A stretch of 64,000 bases of DNA from assembly GCA_016271365.2 (NCBI GenBank), contig CM057456.1, forward strand, positions 660,947,501-661,011,500. The letters are read 5' to 3'. Source of the stretch: Neoceratodus forsteri. Taxonomy: Eukaryota; Chordata; Ceratodontiformes; Ceratodontidae. Positions within the stretch are counted from its first letter, which is position 1. The number at the start of each line of letters is the position of its first letter. The notes beneath the pieces are model-generated. The model did no database searches, was not told where the DNA came from, and worked only from the letters and a program-made list of their open reading frames with translations. Below, one piece after another: positions 55,543 through 64,000 of this stretch. The translations under genes were made by a program, and so were the position numbers.

Positions 55543-56720
55543 ATGGGTAGGGTGGTAGGCTGCAACAACTGTGGTGCACCAGTCTTTCTAAAAATTGCCT
55601 GGAGTGTGGGAGGATGTTTAGTGTGCAACCACATAGAGAAACTTAGAAAGGAGATTGAGGGTCTGCAGGAGAAACTAAGACAGACAAGGCAGACTGGGGG
55701 TGGGTTTGGCCCAATACTGGAGGGAGGAGGAATGGGAGATGAGGGAGGGAGATTTAAGCCAACTGTGGTGAGAAGAGGGTCGGAAGAAGGGAAGCAGAGA
55801 CAAAGGGGGCCCAGGCCAGGAAGAATGATTGCCAGGGAAACCAGGGCAGGAGACAAAAGACAAATGGAAGGAGGAGATAGGGACTTGTGAGGGGAGGTGA
55901 AGAAGTGGCAAAAGTCATGGAGGGGAAAGGAGAGAACAGGTTACTATGAAGAGAGAGGGAGCAGGCATTTGTGAAGGGTCTTCAGAAAATGGTTTTGCAC
56001 TGCTAGAGAGGAAGAAGGTGGAGCAGTGAAATTATGAAATTAGAGGAGTAATTGATAAATGCCTGGACCAAACCGGAGCGGGGGAAGTTATGCTGGGAGA
56101 ATTGCAACAGGGGCAAAATGATGAAAAAATGTGCAGGAGGAAGAAGAGGAGCCAGAAATGAGAGTGAGGGAGATGAATGGAAGCAAGCAGGGAGTAAGAG
56201 TGGTGGAATCTTAGTGCTGGGGGACTCTATACTAAGAGGAGTCGGGTGGGGTAGCAAGGGGGAGAGGCATAGTCGCATTTGGGTGGAGGCCATGCCAGGA
56301 ATGACAGCGGAAAGGGTGGGACGATCTGTTCTGAAATGTGCTAGAAGGGGTAGGGACAAGCCTCATTTAATTATACATTTTGGGACGAACGACCTAGCTG
56401 ACAAGACTGTAGATATAGTTCAGAGAAGGTTTGAGGGACTTGGACAATTATGTGAGGGGGCAGGAAGATCAGTAACTTTTTTGGAGATACTTCCAGTGCC
56501 CAAGGCAAGCACAACAAGAAAGCTGAGAATAGAGGAATTTAATGGATGGCTAAGAACCTGGTGTTGTGCTAAAGGGTATGGGCTGTTGGTGGGTTGGGGA
56601 GGGACCTGGGAGGACAGTAGTCTATATGCCAAAGACAGACTACACTTAAGTGAGGAGGGAAAGAAAGTGTTGAAACAGAGGATGGAGGAGTACATAGAGG
56701 AAGTAGGGAATTTAAACTAG
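55543..56720 (+). pseudogene. CR1-B ORF1: zinc-ribbon-like plus SGNH esterase
   Basis: From the Met at 55543: C7-x2-C10-x14-C25-x2-C28, then a coiled coil (IEKLRKEIEGLQEKLRQTR). After a stop and frame change (55888-56052) the esterase is complete in one 222-residue segment. It has LVLGDSILRGVGW (catalytic Ser), VEAMPGMTAE, IIHFGTNDLADK (Asn) and DRLHLSEEGKKVL (Asp and His), ending in a C-terminal helix. All four SGNH blocks are intact, unlike CR1-A. The esterase may act on lipids or membranes; its role in CR1 is not settled. ORF2 begins about 30 bp after its stop. Confidence 0.85.
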
Positions 56721-56749
56721 GAGCGGGGAGTGGCAGTTGGGCAAGAGAC

Positions 56750-57572
56750 ATGCAGAGACCACAGGTTGGGAAACCATATGAGCTTACCCCCCATAACAGT
56801 GACAAAGGACAAATGGCAAGTAGTATTGGTGATGCTAGTAAAGGAGGGCAGGATGGGGGGTGGAGAGGGTGGAAGGTGGTTACCCTTAATGCTAGGAGCT
56901 TTGGGAAGAAAACTGCAGAGTTACAGGTGCTCATGGCAGAGGGAGAGGTGGACAATGCAGCCATCACAGAAACATGGGCCACCCAATACAATGACTGGGA
57001 CCTGTTTGTACCAGGGTACTGGTTATTTCGTAGGGACAGGGTGATTGGGAAAGGAGGGTGTGTGGCACTATATGTTAAGGAAGGACTGAAGTGTGTAAGG
57101 GAGGAAGGGGAGGAGGGCAGTACGGAGTCAATTTGGATGCAAATCCAAGATTAGAATGGGAGTGGTGTACAGGCCACCATATCAGATGGAGGAGTTAGAC
57201 AGGGAACTAGCGGGACAGATCAGGAGGACCTGTGAGAAGGGTAGTGTGGTGATTTTGGGGGACTTCAACATGCCAGGAGTGGACTGGAGTACCCCAACAA
57301 CCAGGAACAGAAGGGAGCAGGTACTGCTGGATACCTTCTAGGACAGCTTCCTGCTGCAAATGGTCAGTGAACCAACCAGGTTAGGGAATACCCTTGACCT
57401 TGTGCTGGCAAATGGGGACTTTGTGAGAGAACTTACAGTGGAGGAACCACTGTCAGGGAGTGACCACCACTCAGTATGGCTCACATTGGATATGGGCAAG
57501 GAAGGAGTGGAATCTGGCACAAGAGTGCTGGACTTCAGGATGGCTGACTTTGGAGGATGGGGGAAGTGGTAA
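56750..57572 (+). pseudogene. CR1-B ORF2 endonuclease
   Basis: The first segment (56750-57154) holds LNARSFGKKTAEL, NAAITETWATQYNDW and GGCVALYVKEGL. After a +1 shift, 57156-57572 holds VVYRPPYQ, VVILGDFNMPGVDW, a TAG stop at 57340, then NTLDLVLANGDFV and SGSDHHSVW. The catalytic Glu, GDFN Asp/Asn and SDHH His are all present. One stop and one frameshift separate it from an intact domain. Confidence 0.85.
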
Positions 57573-59600
57573 AGGGTACCTGGCCAGAATTCAGTCTAGT
57601 ATGGACACTAACCAGAGGTGGGAGCTCATAAAGCTGGGGATAGTGGAGGCAACCAAAACCTGCTGCAAGGCCCAGAGCAAGAAGGCTAGGTCTAAGAAAC
57701 TGAGCTGGTTGAGCAAGGAGGTCATGGAAATGGTAAGGAAGAAAAGAGCTGCCGTTAGGAAGTACAAGAAAACAGGGAGAGGGGAGGACAGGGAGGAGTA
57801 CCTGATGGAATCGAAGGAAGTGACAAGGGCAGTAAGGGGAGCCAAAGCATCTTCAGAACTCAGGCTGGCACAAGGCATTAAGAAGGGGGAGAAGGACTTC
57901 TTTAGGTACATCAGGGAGAAAAGGAGCTGTAAGGACAACATAGTAAGGATCAGGAAGGAGGGGGGTTGGGTGGAAGCGGGGTGCAATAAGGCAAAAGCAC
58001 TAAATGAGTACTTCTGCTCAGTATTTACTAAAGAGAAGAGGGGGTGACACCAAGGGGGAGAAATGGCAGAAACTGGGGGGAGGGAGTGACAGATGGAGAA
58101 ATCATGAAAGGCAGAGTTTGGGAGGGTTTGAAGGCACTGAGGGTGGATAAGGTGCCAGGCCCAGATGGCATCCACCCCAGGGTACTGAAGGAGCTGGCAG
58201 AGGTCCTTGCAGGACCTTTGGCAGACCTGTTTAATGCCTCACTACATTCGGGTGTGTGCCTCAGGACTGGAGGATGGTTCATGTGGTGCCCCTCCACAAG
58301 AGTGGCCCCAAGGATGAACCGGGAAACTACAGACCAGTGAGCCTCACATCCATCGTGGGTAAGCTAATGGAGACTATCCTGAAGGAAAGGCTGGTGGCCC
58401 TCCTAGAGGCCAAAGGATTACAGGACAGCAGACAGCATGGCTTCATATGGGGTAGATCTTGCCAAACCAACCTGGTGGAGTTCTGTGACTGGGTAACTAG
58501 GCAACTGGACAGGGGCCATGCAGTGGATGTCCTGTATCTGGTCTTCAGTAAAGCATTCAACTTGGTGCCGCATGGAAGGCTGGGAAGTAAGTTAGTAGCA
58601 CAGGGATGGGTGCAAAGGTGGTGAGATGGGTAGGGAACTGGCTTCACGGAAGGCAACAGAGTGTGGTGGTGGGTGGGGAGCTCTCGCACCCAAGGGTAGT
58701 GATGAGCGGTGTTCCACAGGGCTGTGTGTTGAGACCAGTGTTGTTTGGGATATTCATTGCAGACATATCATGGGACATCAAGAGCATGATCAGTCTGTTT
58801 GCTGATGATACCAAGGTAGGAGCAGTGGTGGATGACCTAGGGGGATGGCAGGGGTTTCAGGATGATCTGGCAAAGCTTGAAACCTGGTCAGACACCTGGC
58901 AACTGGGGTTTAATGCCAAAAAGTGCAAGGTGCTGCATTTTGGGATGAAGAACCCAAGGAGGAGTTACCAGCTAGGGGGAGTGCAGCTAGCCCAGACAGA
59001 GGAGGAGAAGGATCTAGGGGTGCTAATTACAGGGTCAGTGAACAACTCGGCACAATGTAGGAAGGCAGCTGCAAAGGCCTACAAAATGCTGGGTTGTATT
59101 GCAAGGGGTATATCCTCGAGGAGGGAGGAGGTGATTGTGCCACTGTATAGGTCATTAGTTAGACCGCACCTGGAGTACTGCGTGCAGTACTGGCGCCTGT
59201 ATCTGAAGAGGGACATGAAGTTACTGGAGGGGGTGCAGTGCGGGGTGACAAAGATAATCAGGGGGCTGGGGGACTTATCATACGAGAGGAGGTTGAGGGA
59301 GTTGAGCATGTATTCACTGGAGCAGAGGAGGGACAGGAGGGGACATGACTGAAACCTTTAAGTACATGAAAGGAATAAACAAGACAGGTACAGAGGGGCT
59401 GTTCAAAGTAAGAGAGGGGAGGGACACCAGGGCCATGATATGAGACTGAGGAAAGTTCAGGAGGGAGATGAGGAGACACTTTTTTACAGAGAGGGTGCTG
59501 GCTGGGTGGAATGCGTTACCTGCAGAAGTGGTATCCAATAGAACAGTGGAGTGCTTCAAAAGGGGATGGGACAGGACAAGGGGGAGGGCCAGTGAGGCCG
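57573..59600 (+). pseudogene. CR1-B ORF2 reverse transcriptase and C-terminal domain
   Basis: Segments in order: the linker with KKLSWLSKEVMEMVRKKRAA and LNEYFCSVFTKE (57600-58045); VPGPDGIHPRVLKEL (58160); NYRPVSLTSIVGKLMET, QHGFIWGRSCQTNLVEF, VLYLVFSKAFNLVPHGRLG (58325-58595); SGVPQGCVLRPVLFGIF, SLFADDTKVGAVV (58705-58825). Then the C-terminal region follows to ETFKYMKGIN and RVLAGWNALPAEVV. Catalytic FADD is intact. Frame changes occur near 58045, 58250, 58610 and 59350. The last 250 residues are almost the same as CR1-D. Confidence 0.88.
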
Positions 59601-59711
59601 AAGGGTGGAAGGAAGGGGCAGCTGCAGAATAAGGGGTGCTAGCTGCACATTCGAGTAGACTTGATAGACCTCTAGGCCTTTATCTGCTGGCAAATTTTGT
59701 ATGTTTGTATG

Positions 59712-60595
59712 TTCAGAAAACGTTGGGATTCCAGTAAATGGAGCAAAATGTCTCCCGTAGGAAATTTGCCAATTATTTGGGTCTCCCGGACTGCCCTTCC
59801 CTGGTCATTCCTCCTTCAATGGATGTATTTGAAGATGTGAACTGGGCTGCTCGACAACAGCATTTTTCTATCCCCTCGGCTCCTCGTAAGACTGACTGGA
59901 CCTACCAGGCCCCACGGCCCATGACAGGTCTGCTAGACCAAAACACTTGAGTGTGCAGCCTCCTGATAAGGAATCTCAAACTTGATGTGATGGGGAAGAG
60001 GGTATATTCTTCTGCCACTATGACTCTGAGGATTCTGAATTATGTGGGGCATCTACTGAAATATCAAGAAGAAATCTTGAAGGCCACATAGTCCTCCATT
60101 CAGTCTCTTCCAGAGGCTGCCCCTAAGGAAGATCTTACCGACAAAGTGTCCACTGCTTGAGCAATCTGCCTTCACTTGCTGAGAGCAACATATGATGCTG
60201 TCGGTTCTATGGCTCAGGCCTCATCGATTGGTGTCTGTCTTAGAAGACATTCGTGGCTTCGGGTGTCTGGGTTGGCCCCGGACGTACAAAAAATCAATGC
60301 TTAATGCACCATTTAAAGATGACAAGCTTTTTCAGACCTCAAGCTCAGGATATACTGACCTAATTACAGAACTTGGATCGTACCTTGCAGTCTGTCTGTA
60401 CTTTGTACCATACCCCTGCCAAACCCTATTTCACAGGGAATTTTTGCAGTCCTGCAAACAAAGGGCAGGGTGCACCCAGAGCACAACCCAATAATAAAAG
60501 AAAGGCTCAGCTCTCCTTGCTGGGTCAGTGTGCCAACCATGAGGTGACTAGTTATGTCCTAGCTGCCACCCAGCAGGGTCAGACCACTGCCTGAA
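59712..60595 (+). pseudogene. DIRS-C gag, last part
   Basis: The segment at 59738-59950 reads NYLGLPDCPSLVIPPSMDVF and EDVNWAARQQHFSIPSAPRK, matching the DIRS-A gag block near 19790-19880. A WLRPHRL/HSWLRVSGLAPDVQ region follows near 60240-60300. It leads into the reverse transcriptase start at about 60630. Confidence 0.75.
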
Positions 60596-60599
60596 GGCC

Positions 60600-62380
60600 C
60601 CCCTTTGTCTGTGGGTTTCGAGGCCCATCCCACGGCTGTCGGGGGCTGGTTTTCCTCCCACCTCCAAGGGTGGCAGGAGATAACCTCAGCTGTTTGGGTC
60701 CTTCAGCTGATTTCAATCAGGTCACACCTGGGATTTAATAGAGGTCCCACCGTACCTGCTTCCACGGGCTTCTCATTACCTCCCAAACCAAGAGTCCATG
60801 CTGGCAGGAGAAATTCAAGCATTTCTGTACAAAAACACCACAGAACCTGTTCCCTTCCCCCAAATGGGTTGGGGCTTCTACTCTTGATTTTTTTTTCTGG
60901 TCCCAAAGTAGAAGGGGAATTTACATCCCATTCTGGATCTCGGACTCCTCAATCTCTGTATATAGTACAAAAAGTTCTGGATGGTGACACTTTCAACTCT
61001 ACTGCCCCTTCTCAACAAAGGAGATTGGCTCTGTTCTCTGGACATGAAGGATGCTTGTCTTCACATCCTGATGCATCCTGCTCACAGATGGTTTGTCCAT
61101 TTCTGTGTTCTGGGTCAGCACTATCATTTCAGAGCCCTCCCTTGGTTTGTCTTCACCCCCCCCCGGTCTTCATGAAGTGTCTTGTGGTAGTTGCAGCGGC
61201 TCTCCACAGGGAAGGCCTATGCGTCTTTCCCTACCTGGATGATTGGCTTCTCAGAGCTCCTTCCAGCTCTCAGCTGACAGCTGCTTTGTCCTGCACACAT
61301 CAGATATTCTCCTCTGTGGGGATCACAGTCAGCATACCAATATCCAACATGGATCGCACCCAATGTCTCCAGTTTATAGTGGCAGTCCTGAATGTCTCCA
61401 AATGGATGTTTTTTCTCCCCAGGGATTGAGCAGACAAATTGATCACTCCGGCATCTCAGCTAGGGGCCATTCGGTTTGTCTCGGCTCGAGACTATCTCCG
61501 CCTCCTGGGTCATATGGCAGCAGCCATTTCCATGGTCCCTCATGCATCTGCACATGTGGATCCTTCAGTGGACTTTAGTGTGTACAGTGGAACTAGAGAG
61601 AAAACTATATTTCGAAGCTCCAGTTCTGGTATTTTCTCCATCCGTCTGTGAGTTCCATTGGTGGATGTCCCTGGACAATTTATTGTGCAGCGTCCCTTTC
61701 CAGTCCCTGATCCCTTGTGTCATTCTGACCACCAATGCATCCTTGCTCAGCTGCGGAGACCATATGGAAACAGTTCGCACCAAGGGGACTTTGACCTTAG
61801 GGGACACACCTTTCCACATTGGTATTCTAGAAATGAGGGCGGTTCTGTATGCCCTTGGGACTTTTCTACTTCCGTGGTGCTGTCTTCGGATCCAATCAGA
61901 CAGCTCCACGGTGGTTCACTATCTGAACAAACAAGGAGGAACCCATTCTTACCCCCTATGCAGGGAGTCCATAAGAGTATGGTACTGGGTAATCCAAAAA
62001 GGTATCCACCTTATTGCAGTACATGTCCCTGGAGTCAAAAATACTCTAGACGCTCTAAGCAGATCCACTTCTCAAAAACACGAATGGGAACTCTTCCAGG
62101 AAGTTCTAGAAGATGTCTTCCTGTGCAGTGGCTGCCTAAAGTTGGATCTCTTCACCTCTCCTCAAAATGCTAAACTGCCTCAATATTGTTCACTTGAGCC
62201 AGGTCCTGGAATTTTATTGCTGGATGCATTACCTTGTTCCTGGACAGAAACATTTCTTTATGCCATTCTTCTCATTCGGAGGGTTGTACTCAAACTTCTC
62301 AGGGACAAGGCTGCTATGATCCTCATCACGCCTCTGTGGCCGAGACTGATCTGGTTCCCATTGTTATTGTAACTGACTGT
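60600..62380 (+). pseudogene. DIRS-C reverse transcriptase, RNase H and methyltransferase-like region
   Basis: The start block reads VGGWFSSHLQGWQEITSAVW. It is followed by GDWLCSLDMKDACLHILMHP, VVVAAALHREGLCVFPYLDD and WLLRAP, so the YLDD active site is intact. RNase H has LTTNASLLSCGDHM, GILEMRAVLYALGTF and QSDSSTVVHYLNKQGG. Then come HVPGVKNTLDALSRS and LDLFTSPQNAKLPQYCSLEP. The last part, FLYAILLIRRVVLKLLRDK and AAMILITPLWPRLIW, is the methyltransferase-like end. A 298-codon open stretch (61476-62372) is the longest open frame in the window. Confidence 0.9.
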
Positions 62381-62449
62381 CCAGGACCCTCTATCTCTTC
62401 CCATTTGCCCTGCTCTGCTGTCTCAGGCAGGGGGTTCCCTATTTTATCC

Positions 62450-63480
62450 CAGCCTTCGCTCCCGTAGTCCCCTCCCAGTTCCAGGCCTCCCTGTAAGTTG
62501 CGGAGGTCCTACAGGCTGCCCGTAGGCCATCTACCCGATCTTCTTATGCCATGAAGTGGTAACTGTTTTCTTTGTGGACTAAAAATCACAATTTGGATCC
62601 CTATGCTTGCCTTCCACAGTGCATTCTGGACTATTTGCTTTCTCTGTCTACCGGAGGTCTTAATTATTCCTCCATCAAAGTCCATTTATCAGCCATTTCG
62701 GCTTTTCATTTGCCTGTGGACAACAAACCGTTGACTCAATTACAAGTTATGAGGACCTTCTTGAAAGGTAGTCTTCATCTCACAACCCCCATTCAGGACC
62801 TGTCCCTTCTTGGGACTTGAATTTTGTTCTTGAAAACTGACGTTAAGTCTTTTTGAACCTGCAGCCTCCTGCGAGCTGTGATATCTCTCCTGGAAAACTT
62901 TTTTTTCTTTTGGTTGCGATTTCTTCAGGCCGACATATCTAGAAGTTTCACGCACTGATGTGCAAGGAGCCGTAACTGAATTTTCACAAGGATATGGTAT
63001 CTTTACGTTCCAATCCTAAATTTCTCCCAAAGGTGGCATCTGAATTTACTTTGAATCAAACCATACACTTACCTGTGTATTATGCGGAGCCTGCAAATCC
63101 AGGAATATCCCTGCACCACACATTAAATGTACAGTACATAGAATCTTATGATATTACCTTCTTTGCACAAAACAAGTGTGCAAGTCTGAGCAGCTTTTTG
63201 TTTCCTTTGCCCCTGGTAAAGAGGGTGTTCCTGTTTCAAAGTAGTACTTGTCCACTTGGTTGGCCAACTGCATAACATTTTGTTATAAAAAGAATGATGA
63301 GCCACTCCCCAGGGTGATAAAACCTCACTCCATGAGAGGCATAGCTGTCTCAGTGGCATGCTTTAGAGGTGTTTCAGCAACTGAAATTTGTGAAGCTGCT
63401 ACTTGATCTACTGTGTATACCTTTACTAAGCATTACAGCCTGGACATTGCTTCTAAAAAGTGAACCAATTTTGGACAGGC
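62450..63480 (+). pseudogene. DIRS-C tyrosine recombinase
   Basis: The N-terminal part is clear at 62572-62820 (LDYLLSLSTGGLNYSSIKVH, LSAISAFHLPV). The catalytic part is broken, but near 63320-63460 one frame reads KPHSMRGIAVSVACF and YTFTKHYSLDIAS. These are the box II H-x-x-R and the nucleophile Tyr, both intact apart from a TGA where Trp is expected (AAT-stop-STVYTF). Several frameshifts lie between 62820 and 63320. Confidence 0.82.
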
Positions 63481-63558
63481 TGTTCTCCAATGCGTATTGT
63501 CCTACATTATTATTTTTGCTCCTCCTCCCCGATGCATCCCAACAGCTGGGGACTCGTT

Positions 63559-63604
63559 CCTACATGTTATGACCTGCTGCAAGAGATTTCCTCGAAGAAG
63601 ATAG
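63559..63604. repeat. DIRS-C internal complementary region (left-end half)
   Basis: Reverse complement of the left end of DIRS-C (52659-52702) with two or three mismatches. GATAGTACAGTT at 63599-63610 equals the joint motif of DIRS-A (26029-26040). Confidence 0.85.
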
Positions 63605-63639
63605 TACAGTTGCATCTCTGGAACGTCCATCGTTTCTAT

Positions 63640-64000
63640 AGAGTCAGGTTCTTCTTCCTCATCAGCAGCTTCCACTACTGGAAGCTGGAGAGTTTCAGCC
63701 ACTTTTCTGTAAAACAGAAAATGGAAAGGGGACAGTGGAAGGCCTGTCTGGGGAGATGTCAGGCTCGATAGGCTCATCTGGGCCTCCAAAATCAGTATCC
63801 TCAAAATCTTCTTTCTTCTCTTCGTCTCCCTCCCACTCCACATCATAAAACAATTCCAGATCATAATCCGATGGAGTTGTGTCCAACCGAACCGACCACT
63901 TAGTCGGAGGGATCGGTTCGGAAGGAACTGGACGAAGCGACTGCACAATGCTTATCGCTTTGGCTATTTCAGCGGCAGTTGGAACTTGTGGTTCGGGATC
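63640..64000 (-). pseudogene. gag-like fragment of another retroelement, running off the window
   Basis: Minus-strand frames give VQSLRPVPSEPIPPTKWSVR, then a strongly acidic stretch, PDRPSTVPFPFSVLQK and, in another frame, KVAETLQLPVVEAADEEEEP. The pattern of an acidic linker followed by a VAETLQLP-type helix fits DIRS gag proteins. It starts exactly where the DIRS-C right repeat should be. Assignment to DIRS is tentative. Confidence 0.5.

Larger units (their letters stand above)
55019..59711 (+). mobile_element. nearly full-length CR1 LINE (CR1-B), 4.7 kb
   Basis: It has a 5' leader, ORF1 (zinc-ribbon-like plus esterase), ORF2 (endonuclease plus reverse transcriptase) and a 3' tail of GTATGTTT octamers (59695-59711). 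TCAGAA occurs at both junctions (55013-55018 and 59712-59717), a possible short duplication. The DIRS-C gag continues on both sides. Damage is limited to a handful of frameshifts and stops and the catalytic FADD is intact, so it looks younger than CR1-A. Confidence 0.88.
52658..63640 (+). mobile_element. DIRS element with left terminal repeat and internal complementary region (DIRS-C)
   Basis: It has the same order as DIRS-A: left terminal repeat (52658-52900) with TATA box, gag, reverse transcriptase, RNase H, methyltransferase-like domain, recombinase, internal complementary region (63559-63604). Two CR1 copies interrupt the gag. The right terminal repeat expected straight after the internal complementary region is absent from the window. 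A minus-strand gag-like fragment starts there instead. Confidence 0.88.

Overview
The window looks like non-genic, transposon-saturated DNA of a vertebrate with a large genome. I found no bacterial-style gene, no tRNA or rRNA gene, and no host coding gene that I can defend. The mix points to an amphibian (a caecilian would fit well), with lungfish or a non-avian reptile as alternatives. It includes DIRS tyrosine-recombinase retroelements, CR1 LINEs with an esterase-type ORF1, an L2/Rex1-like LINE with a 2A-like peptide, L1-like ORF1 remnants, a Ty3/gypsy element, tRNA-derived SINEs and foldback elements. Birds and mammals are unlikely because DIRS elements are absent there. The species call is inference.

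Layout. 1-0.7 kb: microsatellite and unassigned DNA. 721-2444 and 9238-10888: two solo LTRs of one family, each with its own 4-bp target duplication. 3.2-7.45 kb: a decayed CR1 (CR1-A), followed by a CR1 scrap at 8.4 kb. 10.9-13 kb: a strange non-coding block with a short palindrome, a ~185-bp tandem repeat, a degenerate hexamer array, a 355-bp foldback and a (TG)n tract. 14.0-26.6 kb: a nested set of insertions. A minus-strand Ty3/gypsy element is interrupted by a SINE, an L2-like LINE and a complete DIRS element (DIRS-A, 17879-26409). DIRS-A is itself interrupted by a second SINE and an ORF1-only L1-like element.

27-36.5 kb: mostly unassigned DNA with several hairpins, a palindromic tandem cluster (33.03-33.36 kb), a ~300-bp tandem array whose monomers are themselves inverted repeats (33.4-34.5 kb), a ~101-bp tandem array and a minus-strand CR1 piece. 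37.6-42.5 kb: a minus-strand L2/Rex1-like LINE whose ORF begins with a hydrophobic segment and a 2A-like motif, with duplicated upstream blocks that may be promoter monomers. 42.6-43.1 kb: a minisatellite. 43.5-46 kb: an L2-type 3' end and a minus-strand DIRS remnant (DIRS-D). 46.6-51.8 kb: a plus-strand DIRS remnant (DIRS-B), then CR1-F split by a TIR transposon. 52.66-63.6 kb: DIRS-C, inserted in an L1-like ORF1 and carrying two CR1 insertions, one almost full length (CR1-B). 63.64-64 kb: another minus-strand gag-like fragment.

The elements act only on themselves. LINE ORF2 proteins nick and reverse-transcribe, and probably mobilise the SINEs. DIRS elements use reverse transcriptase, RNase H, a methyltransferase-like domain and a tyrosine recombinase. 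Ty3/gypsy uses gag, protease, reverse transcriptase and RNase H plus an integrase not seen here. All copies are broken by stops, frameshifts or catalytic substitutions, so the value of the window is in insertion order, element architecture and the odd non-coding repeats.
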